Part shown: positions 35,778 through 45,585 of the stretch, piece by piece
Layout of the letters: each line of letters opens with the position of its first letter
How positions within the stretch are numbered: position 1 is the first letter of the stretch
Source: Bifidobacterium hapali
GTDB lineage: Bacteria > Actinomycetota > Actinomycetes > Actinomycetales > Bifidobacteriaceae
Length of the DNA: 61,362 nt
Assembly (NCBI RefSeq): GCF_002259755.1
Contig: NZ_MWWY01000015.1
Span: forward strand, 1-61,362
Direction of reading: 5' to 3'
Made by a program: the position numbers and the translations under genes
The notes under the pieces: model-generated
Seen by the model: only the letters and a program-made list of their open reading frames with translations
Database searches by the model: none
Told to the model about the DNA's origin: nothing

Positions 35778-35870
35778 CAATGGAGTATTAAGCAATGTGA
35801 ATACTCCATTGCTTAATACGAAATATAAATAACGGGTTCTGGTTCTTATGATCAGAACCCGTTATTTATA
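35778..35870 (+). terminator. Tandem hairpins after tal
   Basis: First, CAATGGAGTATT (35778-35789) pairs with AATACTCCATTG (35800-35811); alternatively TATTAAGCAATG (35786-35797) pairs with CATTGCTTAATA (35807-35818), and the two cannot form together. Second, TATAAATAACGGGTTCTG (35824-35841) pairs perfectly with 35853-35870. The second is a strong terminator candidate between tal and convergent rlmN. Confidence 0.75.
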
Positions 35871-35948
35871 TTCGTAATACATCTGTGATCAATAGTTGTG
35901 ATCAACAGTTAGACAGACGCACGAAACGTGCGATGCTGCTCCCTGAAC

Positions 35949-37229
35949 TCATTGCGCTGCCTGCTGACCAGCGAATGACTCTCGAGTTTTAGCTGCAAGC
36001 TGTCCGCAAGCGCCGTCAATATCCTGTCCACGTGTATCGCGCAATGTGGCGGTAATACCTGCGGCGTGGAGAATGTCAAGGAATTGTTGCTCATCCTCCG
36101 GTTTAGAAGCAGTCCAACGTGAGCCTTCAATCGGATTGAGCGGAATCGGGTTCACATGCACCCAATCATCACCGTAATGGTTGAGTCGTTTAGCCAGTAA
36201 ACGCGCGTGCTCGGCTTGATCATTAATACCGCGCATGAGCGCATATTCGATACTCACTCGACGTTTGGTGGCGAGATAATAATCATGTGCTGCATCGAGT
36301 ACTTGCGTCGTATTAAATCGACGATTCATCGGCACAAGCTCATCGCGCAACTCATCGCTGGGTGCATGAAGGGAAACAGCGAGACGAACGGGAATGCCTT
36401 CAGCTGTAAGTTTTTTAATACCCGGAACAACACCGACAGTAGACACCGTAATATTACGGGCGGAGATACCGAAGCCTTCGGGAGGCATCGCACTGATCTG
36501 TCGAACCGCTGACAAAACCGAGTTGTAATTACCCATCGGCTCGCCCATGCCCATAAACACAATATTGCTCAGTCGGCCTTCACCACCAGCAACTTCACCG
36601 TCGCGCATCATGCGAGCAGCAATACGCACTTGCTCAAGAATCTCACCGGCTGACATGTTGCGCGTAAGACCAAGCTGACCAGTAGCGCAAAATGGGCATC
36701 CCATACCGCAACCAACCTGGCTGGAAATACATAGTGTCGTACGTGTCGGATAACGCATCAACACTGATTCAATATGTGAACCGTCAAACAGACGCCACAG
36801 TGTTTTAATGGTGGTGCCGTTGTCAGCAACTTGTCGAGTCACTTCATGAATGAGTTCAGGGAAAAACGTTTCAGCAGCTTCAGAACGCCTCGCGGCAGGA
36901 AAATCAGTGAATTCGCTAGCATTCACATCGAAATGACCATAATAATGGTTTGCGAGCTGCTTGACACGGAATTTCGGCAAACCGAGGGCGGTGGCATGTT
37001 CAATTCGCTGCTCAGGTGTCATATCAACGAAATGCAGTGGCGGTTTACCACGACGTGCATGATCTTTAGACAACACATCGCGAAATGCGCCGGTAGTGCC
37101 GCCCGGCGTAATACCGGTTTCCGGTGCGTCATGATGCTCATTCGTGACAGTCATTGTTACGTTACCTCTCCCCTCATCCGCCATGACTTGCTTCTCCGCA
37201 GTCTTATCTCGCGCTCGATTCATACTCAA
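35949..37229 (-). CDS. rlmN: Dual-specificity RNA methyltransferase RlmN
   Basis: A radical SAM enzyme that methylates C2 of A2503 in 23S rRNA and of A37 in some tRNAs. The cluster motif CGMGCPFCATG, the GMGEPMGNY motif, and the C-terminal catalytic cysteine region (TRGQDIDGACGQLA) are all present. The core begins about 45 residues from the first ATG. Starts at 37229, 37184 (MADEGRG) and 37154 (MTVTNEHH) are possible; the last two have G-rich sites upstream, so the true protein may be 400-411 residues. It ends the ribosomal block and lies 21 bases after cdsA. Confidence 0.95.
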   Translation of the reverse strand: MSMNRARDKTAEKQVMADEGRGNVTMTVTNEHHDAPETGITPGGTTGAFRDVLSKDHARRGKPPLHFVDMTPEQRIEHATALGLPKFRVKQLANHYYGHFDVNASEFTDFPAARRSEAAETFFPELIHEVTRQVADNGTTIKTLWRLFDGSHIESVLMRYPTRTTLCISSQVGCGMGCPFCATGQLGLTRNMSAGEILEQVRIAARMMRDGEVAGGEGRLSNIVFMGMGEPMGNYNSVLSAVRQISAMPPEGFGISARNITVSTVGVVPGIKKLTAEGIPVRLAVSLHAPSDELRDELVPMNRRFNTTQVLDAAHDYYLATKRRVSIEYALMRGINDQAEHARLLAKRLNHYGDDWVHVNPIPLNPIEGSRWTASKPEDEQQFLDILHAAGITATLRDTRGQDIDGACGQLAAKTRESFAGQQAAQ

Positions 37230-37250
37230 CTCATATGATCGAGCATCCGA

Positions 37251-38240
37251 TCACAGACCAGTTATCCACAGTAATATGCATGTAAACGGAGCGGACATCA
37301 GAATAGAATCGATGCGATCCATCACACCGCCATGACCTTTCAGCAAATGGCCCATATCCTTAATACCGATATCACGCTTAAGCATAGATGCGCACAAATC
37401 ACCGAAGGTACCAACAATACCGATCATGATGCCATCAATTACAGGCACCCACCAACGCGTCGCCCACAGTGACGCATCATACGTGAAAGCAAACACAGCA
37501 AACGCGCCAGCCATAGCAAACAACATAGAGCCGATCAGGCCCTCAACAGACTTCTTTGGAGAAATTCGAGGGGACAACTTATGCCTGCCGAACCATGCGC
37601 CAGCAAACAAACCACCAGTATCACTTAACGCAGGCAAAAATACCAGCATAATGGCGTGGGCAATCGGATGACCGTTAAACGTAAGCGGGATAACAAGACA
37701 TGAACCCAATACTGGAATATACAGCAGTGTGAACAGAGAAACAGCCACATGGCTGAGTCGACTATGATGCTGCTCACCACCCTCATGGTTGAACGATGAT
37801 TCAAGACGCGCACCAGCATCAGTATGAGCCAGCTTGGCAGCGACAGCAGTCGACAGTCGCGTACTTATACTGAGTTTGGCACTCGCAGCCAGCGATACGA
37901 GTACGGCAGATACTATTGCGCACATAGCCATCGCAACAATGTGATACGGCGAATAGTAAGCCGACACTAGCGTCACTGTCGAACAAATCCACAGCATCGC
38001 CACAGGAATATGCAGGCCAGCAGTTGCGAAGTCAACACGAAGCTCCCACAATGCGAGCACCATAAATACAACAATCAACGCGACGAACAAGTTGATGTTG
38101 ATCAGCAGACACGCCACAATGATTGCAATAAGTAGTACCGCAGTGCCAATCGCCTGAGGCATGTTATGACCAGTTTTCTTGTTGATCGCATCAATCGCTT
38201 CTTCAGCTTCCCGCTCACGTTGCGCATGTGTCTGCATCAT
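37251..38240 (-). CDS. cdsA: Phosphatidate cytidylyltransferase
   Basis: A 329-residue membrane enzyme making CDP-diacylglycerol from phosphatidic acid and CTP. About eight hydrophobic segments are followed by the C-terminal CDS signature: FGDLCASMLKRDIGIKDMGHLLKGHGGVMDRIDS. The lysine before GHGG replaces the proline usual in LLPGHGG, a change I note but do not consider disabling. It lies between frr and rlmN, the standard actinobacterial order. Confidence 0.93.
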   Translation of the reverse strand: MMQTHAQREREAEEAIDAINKKTGHNMPQAIGTAVLLIAIIVACLLININLFVALIVVFMVLALWELRVDFATAGLHIPVAMLWICSTVTLVSAYYSPYHIVAMAMCAIVSAVLVSLAASAKLSISTRLSTAVAAKLAHTDAGARLESSFNHEGGEQHHSRLSHVAVSLFTLLYIPVLGSCLVIPLTFNGHPIAHAIMLVFLPALSDTGGLFAGAWFGRHKLSPRISPKKSVEGLIGSMLFAMAGAFAVFAFTYDASLWATRWWVPVIDGIMIGIVGTFGDLCASMLKRDIGIKDMGHLLKGHGGVMDRIDSILMSAPFTCILLWITGL

Positions 38241-38318
38241 GTCCTCCTACCGACGGCATGGCCACAAGGCCAGCAAGAACGCGATGTTTATGGCCATCGC
38301 ACCTAAGTTTACACTCAA

Positions 38319-38356
38319 CAAGACCGGGCGTACGCCTATGCGGCCCAGCCCGGTCT
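38319..38356 (-). terminator. Terminator-like hairpin between frr and cdsA
   Basis: AAGACCGGGC (38319-38328) and GCCCGGTCTT (38347-38356) form a 10-bp stem around 18 bases. On the minus strand it follows the frr stop by 37 bases and is followed by GTTGAG rather than a T run. Some attenuation between frr and cdsA is likely. Confidence 0.6.
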
Positions 38357-38393
38357 TTGTCAATCACAGATCACACAGACGTATGAAAGTCAC

Positions 38394-38948
38394 TCAGACT
38401 TCCATGATCTCCTTCTGCTTGGTCTCAAGCAGTGCATCAAGCTCGTCAGTAACCTGCTTGGTCACTTTATCGAGATCTTTAAGCAGACGATCGCCTTCAT
38501 CCTCGCCCATTTCGCCGTCCTTGACAGACTTGTCAATGGTTTCCTTGGTCTTACGGCGAATATTGCGCACAGCGACCTTGCCTTCTTCAGACTTGGTCTT
38601 GGCGAGCTTAACGTATTCTTTGCGACGCTCTTCGGTAAGTTCCGGCATGGTCAGACGAATTACATTGCCATCACGACGCGGAGAAGCACCCAGATCAGAA
38701 TCACGCAGAGCCTTCTCGATTGCGTTCGCTTGTGAAGGATCGAACGGAGAAACAGACAAGGTACGCGGCTCAGGAACGCCAATAGTTGCTACGGACTTCA
38801 ACGGCATGGTCATGCCATACGACTCAACAGTGATACCGTTGAGCAGGGCCGGATTCGCACGGCCAGTACGGATTCCAGAGAAGTTTTCCTTCGTGTTTTC
38901 GACGGTCTTCTTCATCTGCTCCTTGGCTTGGTCAACAAGATTAGCCAT
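38394..38948 (-). CDS. frr: Ribosome recycling factor
   Basis: A 184-residue factor that splits post-termination ribosomes with EF-G. The three-helix domain I and beta domain II are recognisable: TGRANPALLNGITVESYGMTMPLKSVATIGVPEPRTLSVSPFD and RLTMPELTEERRKEYVKLAKTKSEEGKVAVRNIRRK. The ATG at 38948 follows AAAGGAG; the frame extends upstream but that part has no family similarity. It is 76 bases after pyrH and presumably co-transcribed. Confidence 0.97.
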   Translation of the reverse strand: MANLVDQAKEQMKKTVENTKENFSGIRTGRANPALLNGITVESYGMTMPLKSVATIGVPEPRTLSVSPFDPSQANAIEKALRDSDLGASPRRDGNVIRLTMPELTEERRKEYVKLAKTKSEEGKVAVRNIRRKTKETIDKSVKDGEMGEDEGDRLLKDLDKVTKQVTDELDALLETKQKEIMEV

Positions 38949-39024
38949 AATAATTACTCCTTTGATAATTGGTTGATGATGATTGTAGATTCTTCGTTGA
39001 ATGTGGACGATTGGCAGTGCAGTC

Positions 39025-39765
39025 TCAGTCAGCGAGTGTCGATTCGGCGTCAGAGACGAGCGTACCGATGTTTTCGCCGAGCAATGCACGAGTCACATTG
39101 CCAATACCTTCAAGGCCGAACACGCGGATGCACTGCGAATTGTCGCGAGCCATCGACAATGCCGAAGCATCCATGACGGCAAGGTTATCAACCAACGCGC
39201 GATTATAGTCAAGCGTTGCGAAACGCTTCGCATCAGCATGCTTGCGCGGATCGGCAGTATACACACCGTCCACACCGTTCTTACCCATCAGAACTTCATC
39301 GCAATGGATTTCAAGCGAACGCTGAATCGAAACCGTATCCGTGGAGAAGTACGGCATGCCAGCACCTGCGCCGAAGATCACGACACGGCCCTTCTCAAGG
39401 TGACGAATAGCCTTGAGAGGAATGTACGGTTCAGCAACCTGACCCATAGTGATAGCTGTCTGCACACGCGTCGCTTGACCTTCTTGTTCAAGGAAGTCCT
39501 GCAATGCAAGGCAGTTCATCACGGTGCCGAGCATGCCCATATAATCGCCACGAGAACGATCAATACCAGCCTGCTGTAATTCGGCACCACGGAAGAAATT
39601 ACCACCACCAGTCACGATAGCAACCTGAACGCCTTGACGCACTGCCGGAACAATCTCTTCTGCAATGCGACGTACCACGTGCGTGTCGATACCGACTTTG
39701 CCGCCTCCAAATGCCTCGCCAGATAGCTTGAGTAGCACTCGTCGAGGTTTGTTCTCTCCAGTCAT
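39025..39765 (-). CDS. pyrH: Uridylate kinase
   Basis: A 246-residue amino-acid-kinase-fold UMP kinase. [51 protein letters not shown], and [22 protein letters not shown] are family motifs; the last includes the TDT/SxQR nucleotide contacts. The ATG at 39765 follows AAAGG; the upstream extension to 39819 is not conserved. It supplies UDP for RNA and envelope synthesis. It lies upstream of frr in the conserved block. Confidence 0.97.
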   Translation of the reverse strand: MTGENKPRRVLLKLSGEAFGGGKVGIDTHVVRRIAEEIVPAVRQGVQVAIVTGGGNFFRGAELQQAGIDRSRGDYMGMLGTVMNCLALQDFLEQEGQATRVQTAITMGQVAEPYIPLKAIRHLEKGRVVIFGAGAGMPYFSTDTVSIQRSLEIHCDEVLMGKNGVDGVYTADPRKHADAKRFATLDYNRALVDNLAVMDASALSMARDNSQCIRVFGLEGIGNVTRALLGENIGTLVSDAESTLAD

Positions 39766-39915
39766 ACACAGCCTTTCTGCCTCGGTGTCGCGTTCATGAA
39801 ACAATCCCGCGAACCGCAAAAATTACCGTTTCTCAGACTATCCGTAAACAACGACAGAGCGGAAATCATTTCGATAAGTTGCGCGCAAATAATTACATAA
39901 AGTCAGATATATCAG

Positions 39916-40596
39916 TCAGTGTACGATTTGCTGTGCGTATGCAACAACGTTACCAGTCACATCATCGAGATACCGTATCGATGTACGCCAGTCACCGGGA
40001 ACCTCAATGGAATGATTCGCACCAGGATATTCGTGAATCAATCCTCCTAAGCGATGTGCACGTTCACTGTTGTACAACGGATCGGCAGTACCGGCACACA
40101 TTAACGGCTCGGGAGCGTTACTCGGATGCCAATCATCATCACCCGGAACAGGGATAACAGAATGCGCGGGATCAAAATCAGCAGGTGAAAATACAGGTGT
40201 CAATAACGCCATTGGCAAGCCGAGTTGCGCAACATGCGGATAAATAAATGTTGACAACGATTTACCAATGATCAGCGTATGCGGCTGGATACCGTCTGCA
40301 GCATCTGCACGCACATCATCAAGCCATTGATCAACCGCATCAGACAGCATGGCAAAAATACGAGAAGCAGCAGTCAGTGATAAATCAGCGTTGACATCAA
40401 GCCGATCAACATACCAACCGTCTTCGATTAACGCCATTGCTGCATAATACAGTAGCGGACGATCGCAATTATAACCAGTACCGGGCATGAGCAGTACGCG
40501 TTTGTCTGCTGTAGCAACTGACACACGATTTTTACGCCACGGACGCCTCACGCAGGTAGGTGTGACGCCGCCTTGTCCCATTGTTGTTTCAATCAT
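39916..40596 (-). CDS. Alpha/beta hydrolase
   Basis: A 226-residue protein resembling small alpha/beta-fold hydrolases: LLMPGTGYNCDRPLLYYAAMAL near the oxyanion region, the nucleophile-elbow-like TLIIGKSLSTFIY (GKSLS, serine nucleophile), an aspartate in MCAGTADPLYN and histidine in PGANHSIEVPG. These are in the right order for a Ser-Asp-His triad. The substrate is unknown. The ATG at 40596 follows AGAGGGG; the longer upstream frame is a hydrophobic, cysteine-rich extension without similarity. It sits between tsf and pyrH, which normally adjoin, so it is an insertion into the block. Confidence 0.72.
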   Translation of the reverse strand: MIETTMGQGGVTPTCVRRPWRKNRVSVATADKRVLLMPGTGYNCDRPLLYYAAMALIEDGWYVDRLDVNADLSLTAASRIFAMLSDAVDQWLDDVRADAADGIQPHTLIIGKSLSTFIYPHVAQLGLPMALLTPVFSPADFDPAHSVIPVPGDDDWHPSNAPEPLMCAGTADPLYNSERAHRLGGLIHEYPGANHSIEVPGDWRTSIRYLDDVTGNVVAYAQQIVH

Positions 40597-40699
40597 CGTA
40601 TTGCTTCCCCTCTTGACAAGATATGTCGAATATGCGCTACTACAAAGAAACTGCTCACTACTATAGGCACACACGGACACACATACGCTGAAATATACA

Positions 40700-40736
40700 A
40701 CAGCGGGTCGCGTGTACATGACACGCGACCCGCTGT
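40700..40736. terminator. Perfect 16-bp hairpin after tsf
   Basis: ACAGCGGGTCGCGTGT (40700-40715) and its exact complement (40721-40736) enclose ACATG. It lies 57 bases past the tsf stop on the minus strand and before the hydrolase gene, ending the rpsB-tsf unit. A short T-rich stretch (TGTTGTATATTT) follows. Confidence 0.75.
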
Positions 40737-40793
40737 ATCACTATGCTCGTAGTTCCTGCTTATTGCAGGAAGAACATGCATACATTAGGCTGC

Positions 40794-41654
40794 TCACTCG
40801 GCAGATTCTTCACCCTTGCCGACTTCGACACGTGCAAAGGACAATGCCTTACCGCCGACTTCGTCGAACAGCTTGCCGACAGTCTTGGACGGGTCCTTAA
40901 CGAACGGCTGCTCGAGCAGAACAACTTCCTTGAAGAAAGCGTTGAGACGACCTTCGACGATCTTCGGAACGATCTTTTCCGGCTTGCCTTCAGCAAGAGA
41001 CTTCTCAGTAGCCACGCGACGCTCAGATTCGACTACATCAGCCGGCACATCTTCACGGGTGAGCCACTTGGCGCCCATTGCGGAGATCTGCAGCGCAGCT
41101 TCGTGTGCCACAGCAGCGCCAGCCTTATCGGTGGCGATCATAGCAACGATGCTCGGCGGCATCTCAGCGGACTTCTTGTGCGCGTAAATTTCGACGTGCT
41201 CGCCGGAGATCTTAGCGAACTGACCGACCTTGACGTGCTCACCGAACAGAGCCGCAGCCTCTTCGACGGCGACCTTGACGGTTTCCTCGCCCTCAGCCTT
41301 AGCCTCGAGCAATTCATCAGCACTGTTGGCGTCAGCGGCCACAGCGTAGCCAAGCACGGTATCAGCGAACTCAACAAACTTCGGGGTCTTAGCCACGAAA
41401 TCAGTCTCAGAGTTCAGCTCGACGGCGTAACCGGTTTCGCCGTTTGCGGTCTCAACAACCTTGGATGCGATGGTACCTTCCTGAGCCTTACGACCTTCAC
41501 GCTTGCCAGCGGCCTGAATGCCCTTAGCACGAATGATTTCCTTAGCGCGAGCGACGTCGCCGTCAGCCTCAGTCAAGGCCTTCTTAACGTCGAGCATGCC
41601 AGCGCCAGTATCTTCGCGCACCTGCTTAATCAAAGCTGCAGTGATTGCTGCCAT
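40794..41654 (-). CDS. tsf: Elongation factor Ts
   Basis: A 286-residue guanine nucleotide exchange factor for EF-Tu. The N-terminal UBA-like domain (AALIKQVREDTGAGMLDVKKALTEADGDVARAKEIIRAKG) with the TDFV EF-Tu contact (SETDFVAKTPKFVEFAD) and the core dimerisation region (AAVAHEAALQISAMGAKWL) are present. The ATG at 41654 follows GAGGAGA. It lies 75 bases after rpsB. Alanine-rich composition and biased codons fit high expression. Confidence 0.98.
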   Translation of the reverse strand: MAAITAALIKQVREDTGAGMLDVKKALTEADGDVARAKEIIRAKGIQAAGKREGRKAQEGTIASKVVETANGETGYAVELNSETDFVAKTPKFVEFADTVLGYAVAADANSADELLEAKAEGEETVKVAVEEAAALFGEHVKVGQFAKISGEHVEIYAHKKSAEMPPSIVAMIATDKAGAAVAHEAALQISAMGAKWLTREDVPADVVESERRVATEKSLAEGKPEKIVPKIVEGRLNAFFKEVVLLEQPFVKDPSKTVGKLFDEVGGKALSFARVEVGKGEESAE

Positions 41655-41729
41655 TGGTTTTGTCTCCTCTAATCGATGTGTTCCCATATATGAATGGGAG
41701 ATGTTTCCATCTCCCATCATAACGGATAC

Positions 41730-42566
41730 TCACTCCTGCGTTTCGCCTTCAGCTTGTGCAGCGGCCGGAGCAGCCTCAGCCGGTGCTGCCTGTGCAGCGC
41801 CACCCTCGGTCAACAGCTCCTTTTCCCACGCAGCCATCGGCTGTGCGTCGTCGCCTTCGGCCTTAGCAGCCTTGCCGGAACGCTCCAGCAGACCCTCGGC
41901 AACTGCATCAGCCATGAGGCTGGTGAGCAGTTCAATGCCGCGGATAGCGTCGTCGTTAGCCGGAATCGGGTATTCAACAGCTTCCGGATCAGCGTTGGTG
42001 TCGACGAGAGCTACGACCGGGATACCCAGCTTGTGAGCTTCTTCAACGGCCAGCGCTTCCTTGTTGATGTCAACCACGAACATCGCGGAAGGCGTACGGG
42101 TCATGTTGCGGATACCGCCCAGCTGCTTGGAGAGCTTGTCCTTTTCGCGCTCGAGCAGCAGCAGTTCCTTCTTGGTCAGACCGGAACCGTGCACGTCGGA
42201 GAAATCCATCTCCTCGAGTTCCTTGAGACGGTTCACACGCTTGGAAACGGTCTGGAAGTTAGTCAGCATGCCGCCGAGCCAACGCTCGGAGACATAGGGC
42301 ATGTTCACGCGAGTTGCTTGAGCAGACACGGCTTCCTGAGCCTGCTTCTTGGTGCCGACGAACAGCACGGTACCATTGTGAGCAACCGTGGTCTTGATGA
42401 AATCGTAGGCCTTGTCGATCATTTCGAGCGACTTGAACAGGTTGATGATGTGGATGCCGTTACGCTGGGTGAGGATGAACTGCTTCATCTTCGGGTTCCA
42501 GCGGCGAGTCTGATGGCCAAAGTGGAGGCCAGCCTTGAGCATATCGCTCATCGTGATCTGTGCCAT
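41730..42566 (-). CDS. rpsB: 30S ribosomal protein S2
   Basis: A 278-residue ribosomal protein. [57 protein letters not shown] and [22 protein letters not shown] are the conserved S2 segments. The C-terminal extension (residues about 240-278, Ala/Glu/Pro-rich) is typical of actinobacteria. The ATG at 42566 follows AAAGGT by about 9 bases; the ORF to 42641 is leader sequence. It begins the rpsB-tsf unit. Confidence 0.98.
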   Translation of the reverse strand: MAQITMSDMLKAGLHFGHQTRRWNPKMKQFILTQRNGIHIINLFKSLEMIDKAYDFIKTTVAHNGTVLFVGTKKQAQEAVSAQATRVNMPYVSERWLGGMLTNFQTVSKRVNRLKELEEMDFSDVHGSGLTKKELLLLEREKDKLSKQLGGIRNMTRTPSAMFVVDINKEALAVEEAHKLGIPVVALVDTNADPEAVEYPIPANDDAIRGIELLTSLMADAVAEGLLERSGKAAKAEGDDAQPMAAWEKELLTEGGAAQAAPAEAAPAAAQAEGETQE

Positions 42567-42936
42567 AATGCACGTACCTTTCTGTCGGTTATTGCCTGGC
42601 CATGCGAACCTGCGTGCAGCATCTTGCCTCACATGAGGCATTCAGCCGACCGACCCAGGCCGTCGCGGACATGGCGCGATATCGCGTGTGCCGGTTGACG
42701 ATATTGGGTTGACTTAAGAACACCTACGACTGCATTCTTTGCCAGATGGCACACAAATTGCAACGATAGCACCGGATACATACAAAAATGTGTCCATTCC
42801 TGCACATTGAGACCAGACACGTTCGTATGAATACGTTTCCTGCTTCATTAATTCATTAACAATGTTTGTGGCTCCCCCTGACGAGGGGAGCCACAAACAT
42901 TGTTACCAAAGAATACTAGAAAAGATTCATCATGGA
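42567..42936. promoter_or_regulatory. Leader and promoter region of rpsB, and 3' flank of def
   Basis: This 370-bp gap contains the def terminator (below) and presumably the rpsB promoter and leader. ATGAGGCATTCAG and CTGCGTGCAGCATCTTGCC near 42600-42650 offer weak self-complementarity. I cannot identify an S2 autoregulatory structure with confidence, and no small gene is convincing. Confidence 0.4.
42858..42904. terminator. Perfect 20-bp hairpin after def (AGGGGAGCC family)
   Basis: Arms 42858-42877 and 42885-42904 are exact reverse complements with a 7-base loop. The core GTGGCTCCCC/GGGGAGCCAC belongs to the same family as hairpins at 8906, 29584 and 54401. It lies 33 bases past the def stop on the minus strand and ends the acyl-CoA ligase-def unit. 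Confidence 0.8.
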
Positions 42937-43422
42937 TCACTTACCATGATTGCGCATATAGCGCATTGCCTCGCGACGTTCTTCTTTCTCTAGTCGATCG
43001 AGATACACGTGACCATCGAGATGATCACATTCGTGCTGCAACATACGACCCATAAGACCACTGCCTTCTAGCACAATCTCTTTACCATCGAGGTCAATGC
43101 CGCGTACACGAGCATAGTCAGCACGACGTGTCTTATACCACAGCCCGGGCACCGACAAACAGCCTTCATCACCGTACTGTTCGCCGCGCTTGTCTTCCAT
43201 AACCGGATTGAGAATATAACCGATGCGTCCTTCAATATTGTAGGAGAACGCACGTAGGCTCACACCAATCTGGTTGGCAGATAGTCCTGCACGACCGGGA
43301 TCGTTAACCGTGTCAAGAAGATCGTCGACTAGTCGACGTACTGCCGGCGTGATGGTTGTGATTTCATCGCAAGGGGTGCGAAGGACAGGGTCAGGAACGA
43401 CTCGTATTGTTCTGATGGCCAC
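42937..43422 (-). CDS. def: Peptide deformylase
   Basis: A 161-residue metalloenzyme that removes the N-formyl group from new proteins. The three motifs are [10 protein letters not shown] (motif 1, with Ser-Ala-Asn in place of the usual Ala-Ala-Pro), EGCLSVPG (motif 2, metal cysteine), and QHECDHLDG (motif 3, HExxH). All metal ligands are present, so it should be active despite the altered motif 1. It starts 3 bases after the acyl-CoA ligase stop. Confidence 0.94.
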   Translation of the reverse strand: MAIRTIRVVPDPVLRTPCDEITTITPAVRRLVDDLLDTVNDPGRAGLSANQIGVSLRAFSYNIEGRIGYILNPVMEDKRGEQYGDEGCLSVPGLWYKTRRADYARVRGIDLDGKEIVLEGSGLMGRMLQHECDHLDGHVYLDRLEKEERREAMRYMRNHGK

Positions 43423-43425
43423 TTA

Positions 43426-45504
43426 CTACTTCTCCTGATTATCGTCGTGGGTTGAAGGTGCATCATGCTCGTCTGAGTTGGAATCTGAGGAAGCCTCATG
43501 TTCTTGCGATTCCGGCTCATGTTCTTGAGCAGATTCAGACTGTCGCTTGATACGATCCTGCATCGTATCAAATGCTTGACGAACCATCGGTGTTACATTT
43601 TCCGATGCCTGCTTCACACTTTCTGAAGCCTGCTTAACTGTCTCAGTAGTACGGTCGAGAATTTGCACAGTCTTAGGCAGTGGCTTAGCTGTAGTCTTCG
43701 GCGTGTAAATCACATTGTCAATGACATCAGCATACCGCTGCAATACCTTGGGACGTACCACTTTCATACTGGCAGTCAACGTACCTTTATCTTGACTAAA
43801 CGTATCTTCAAGAATCGCAAACTTACGAACGGATTCTGCACGGGACACATTGCTGTTCGCCTGATCAACATACTGCTGGATAAACGCGCGTACTGCGTCA
43901 CTGTCAGCGACTTCACTCATGGGCATGTCAGGGTCAAGACCTTGAGATTCAAGCCACGAATGAGTCATCTCCGGATCAAGCTCGATAAGAGCAGCAACAA
44001 ACGGCTTGCCGTCACCGACGACAACCGCATGCGAAACAATCGGACAGGTACCGATAATATCCTCCATCGGTGCGGGGCTGATATTCTTACCGCCCGCAGT
44101 GATGATGATATCTTTCTTACGGCCAGTGATGTAGATAAATCCGTCGTCATCAATAGTCGCAAGATCTCCAGTGTGCAACCATCCGTCAGGCTGGAGTACT
44201 TCACGAGTCAGCTCAGGCTGACGATAGTAGCCGAGGAATACGCTTTCGCCGCGAATAAGCAGTTCGTCATCATCCGCGAGCTTGACTTCAGCACAGCCAG
44301 GATGACCGACCGAACCAACACGGTTAGAATCTTGGAAGTTCACCATGCAAGGAGCCGCGGTTTCGGTCATACCATAGCCCTGAATGAACGTGATGCCGTC
44401 AAGTCCGTTAAAGAAATGAGCAAGATCAACATTGAGTGGCGCGCCACCGCAAGCAAGGTACTTGAGGTTTGGTCCGAGTGCTGAACGAATAGACGCACCA
44501 ACAGTTTTCATAAAGAACGCGTGCTCAACGCGCGCTTTCAGCGAGTGACGTCCAGTTTCCTGTTCATCCTTCGACCACTGCACGAAATGAGTTACAGCCT
44601 TAGCAAAAATACGGCCTTGAATACCATTGCCAGCTTTCTGCGAAGCTGCGTTATACACTTTTTCGAATACACGCGGCACGCCCAGCAGATATGTCGGCTT
44701 AAACCCGCGCAAATCAGCAAGCAAATGTTTCGCACCAGGAATGTAACCCACTACACCATGCGATCCAATTGCTACATACTGAATATACCGTGCGAAGCAG
44801 TGTGCCAGCGGCAAGAACAGCAGCAGCCGACTTGGCTGATACAGCATGTCGTTGAGTACTTCATAACCGTTAAGCACAGTGTGCGTAAAGTTACGATGAG
44901 ACAGCATTGCGCCCTTGGGCTTGCCCGTGGAACCCGACGTGTACACGATGGTAGCCATGTCGTCTGCCTTGACCCGGTCAATAGCCCGGTTCAATTCTTC
45001 GTCCGAAACTGATTCGCCAAAATCAGCAACGGCGTCTAAGCCAGCTGCTTTGAAGTTGAACACATAACGAAGGCTCTCACGACCAGCGCGAATCTGATCG
45101 AGCACCTGCGCGTGAGCATAATCACCAGCAAATGCAATAACTGGGTTAACATCTTCAACAATGTTCGTAGCCTGCTTGGCTGAATCAGTCTCATATACCG
45201 GTACGCTAACCGCACCGATTGCCGCACAAGCGAAGTCGACCACTCCCCACTCATAGCAAGTAGCCGAATAAATGAGCACCATACTGCCCGCCTTGACGCC
45301 AAGGCCCATAAGGCCCTTGGCGACTTGACGAACACGTTCACCCATCTGTCCAGCTGTCACATCATGCCACTGGCGGGTTTCATCATCCTGCCACTGCGCG
45401 ATCAGATCATCCGGATCGCGCTCAACACGGTGAGCAAGCAGCGAGTAGATAGTGTCTTTCTCGGTTGTGGGCCGAATCGTATCCACGGAATATTCACGCA
45501 ACAT
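43426..45504 (-). CDS. Long-chain fatty acid-CoA ligase / AMP-binding enzyme
   Basis: A 692-residue adenylate-forming enzyme. The P-loop YTSGSTGKPKGAMLSHRN, the VPRVFEKVYNA segment, GYGMTETAAPC, and the lower-domain YITGRKKDIIITAGGKNISP with its catalytic glycine-lysine region are visible. It has a disordered acidic tail after about residue 610, rich in Glu, Ser and His (SESAQEHEPESQEHEASSDS). It likely activates exogenous or recycled fatty acids for membrane lipids. I chose the ATG at 45504 (MLREYS); one at 45543 adds 13 residues. It is translationally close to def. Confidence 0.88.
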   Translation of the reverse strand: MLREYSVDTIRPTTEKDTIYSLLAHRVERDPDDLIAQWQDDETRQWHDVTAGQMGERVRQVAKGLMGLGVKAGSMVLIYSATCYEWGVVDFACAAIGAVSVPVYETDSAKQATNIVEDVNPVIAFAGDYAHAQVLDQIRAGRESLRYVFNFKAAGLDAVADFGESVSDEELNRAIDRVKADDMATIVYTSGSTGKPKGAMLSHRNFTHTVLNGYEVLNDMLYQPSRLLLFLPLAHCFARYIQYVAIGSHGVVGYIPGAKHLLADLRGFKPTYLLGVPRVFEKVYNAASQKAGNGIQGRIFAKAVTHFVQWSKDEQETGRHSLKARVEHAFFMKTVGASIRSALGPNLKYLACGGAPLNVDLAHFFNGLDGITFIQGYGMTETAAPCMVNFQDSNRVGSVGHPGCAEVKLADDDELLIRGESVFLGYYRQPELTREVLQPDGWLHTGDLATIDDDGFIYITGRKKDIIITAGGKNISPAPMEDIIGTCPIVSHAVVVGDGKPFVAALIELDPEMTHSWLESQGLDPDMPMSEVADSDAVRAFIQQYVDQANSNVSRAESVRKFAILEDTFSQDKGTLTASMKVVRPKVLQRYADVIDNVIYTPKTTAKPLPKTVQILDRTTETVKQASESVKQASENVTPMVRQAFDTMQDRIKRQSESAQEHEPESQEHEASSDSNSDEHDAPSTHDDNQEK

Positions 45505-45585
45505 ACGAATACTATATAACTTCACTTGCCCGCGACCGAACACGGCTTGCCGCGGGTCTAGTAAACGAATTAATAACGCAGGACA

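Noticed and set aside
42567..42820. Possible S2 autoregulatory leader
   Set aside because: Some self-complementarity exists but I could not match it to a known rpsB leader fold.
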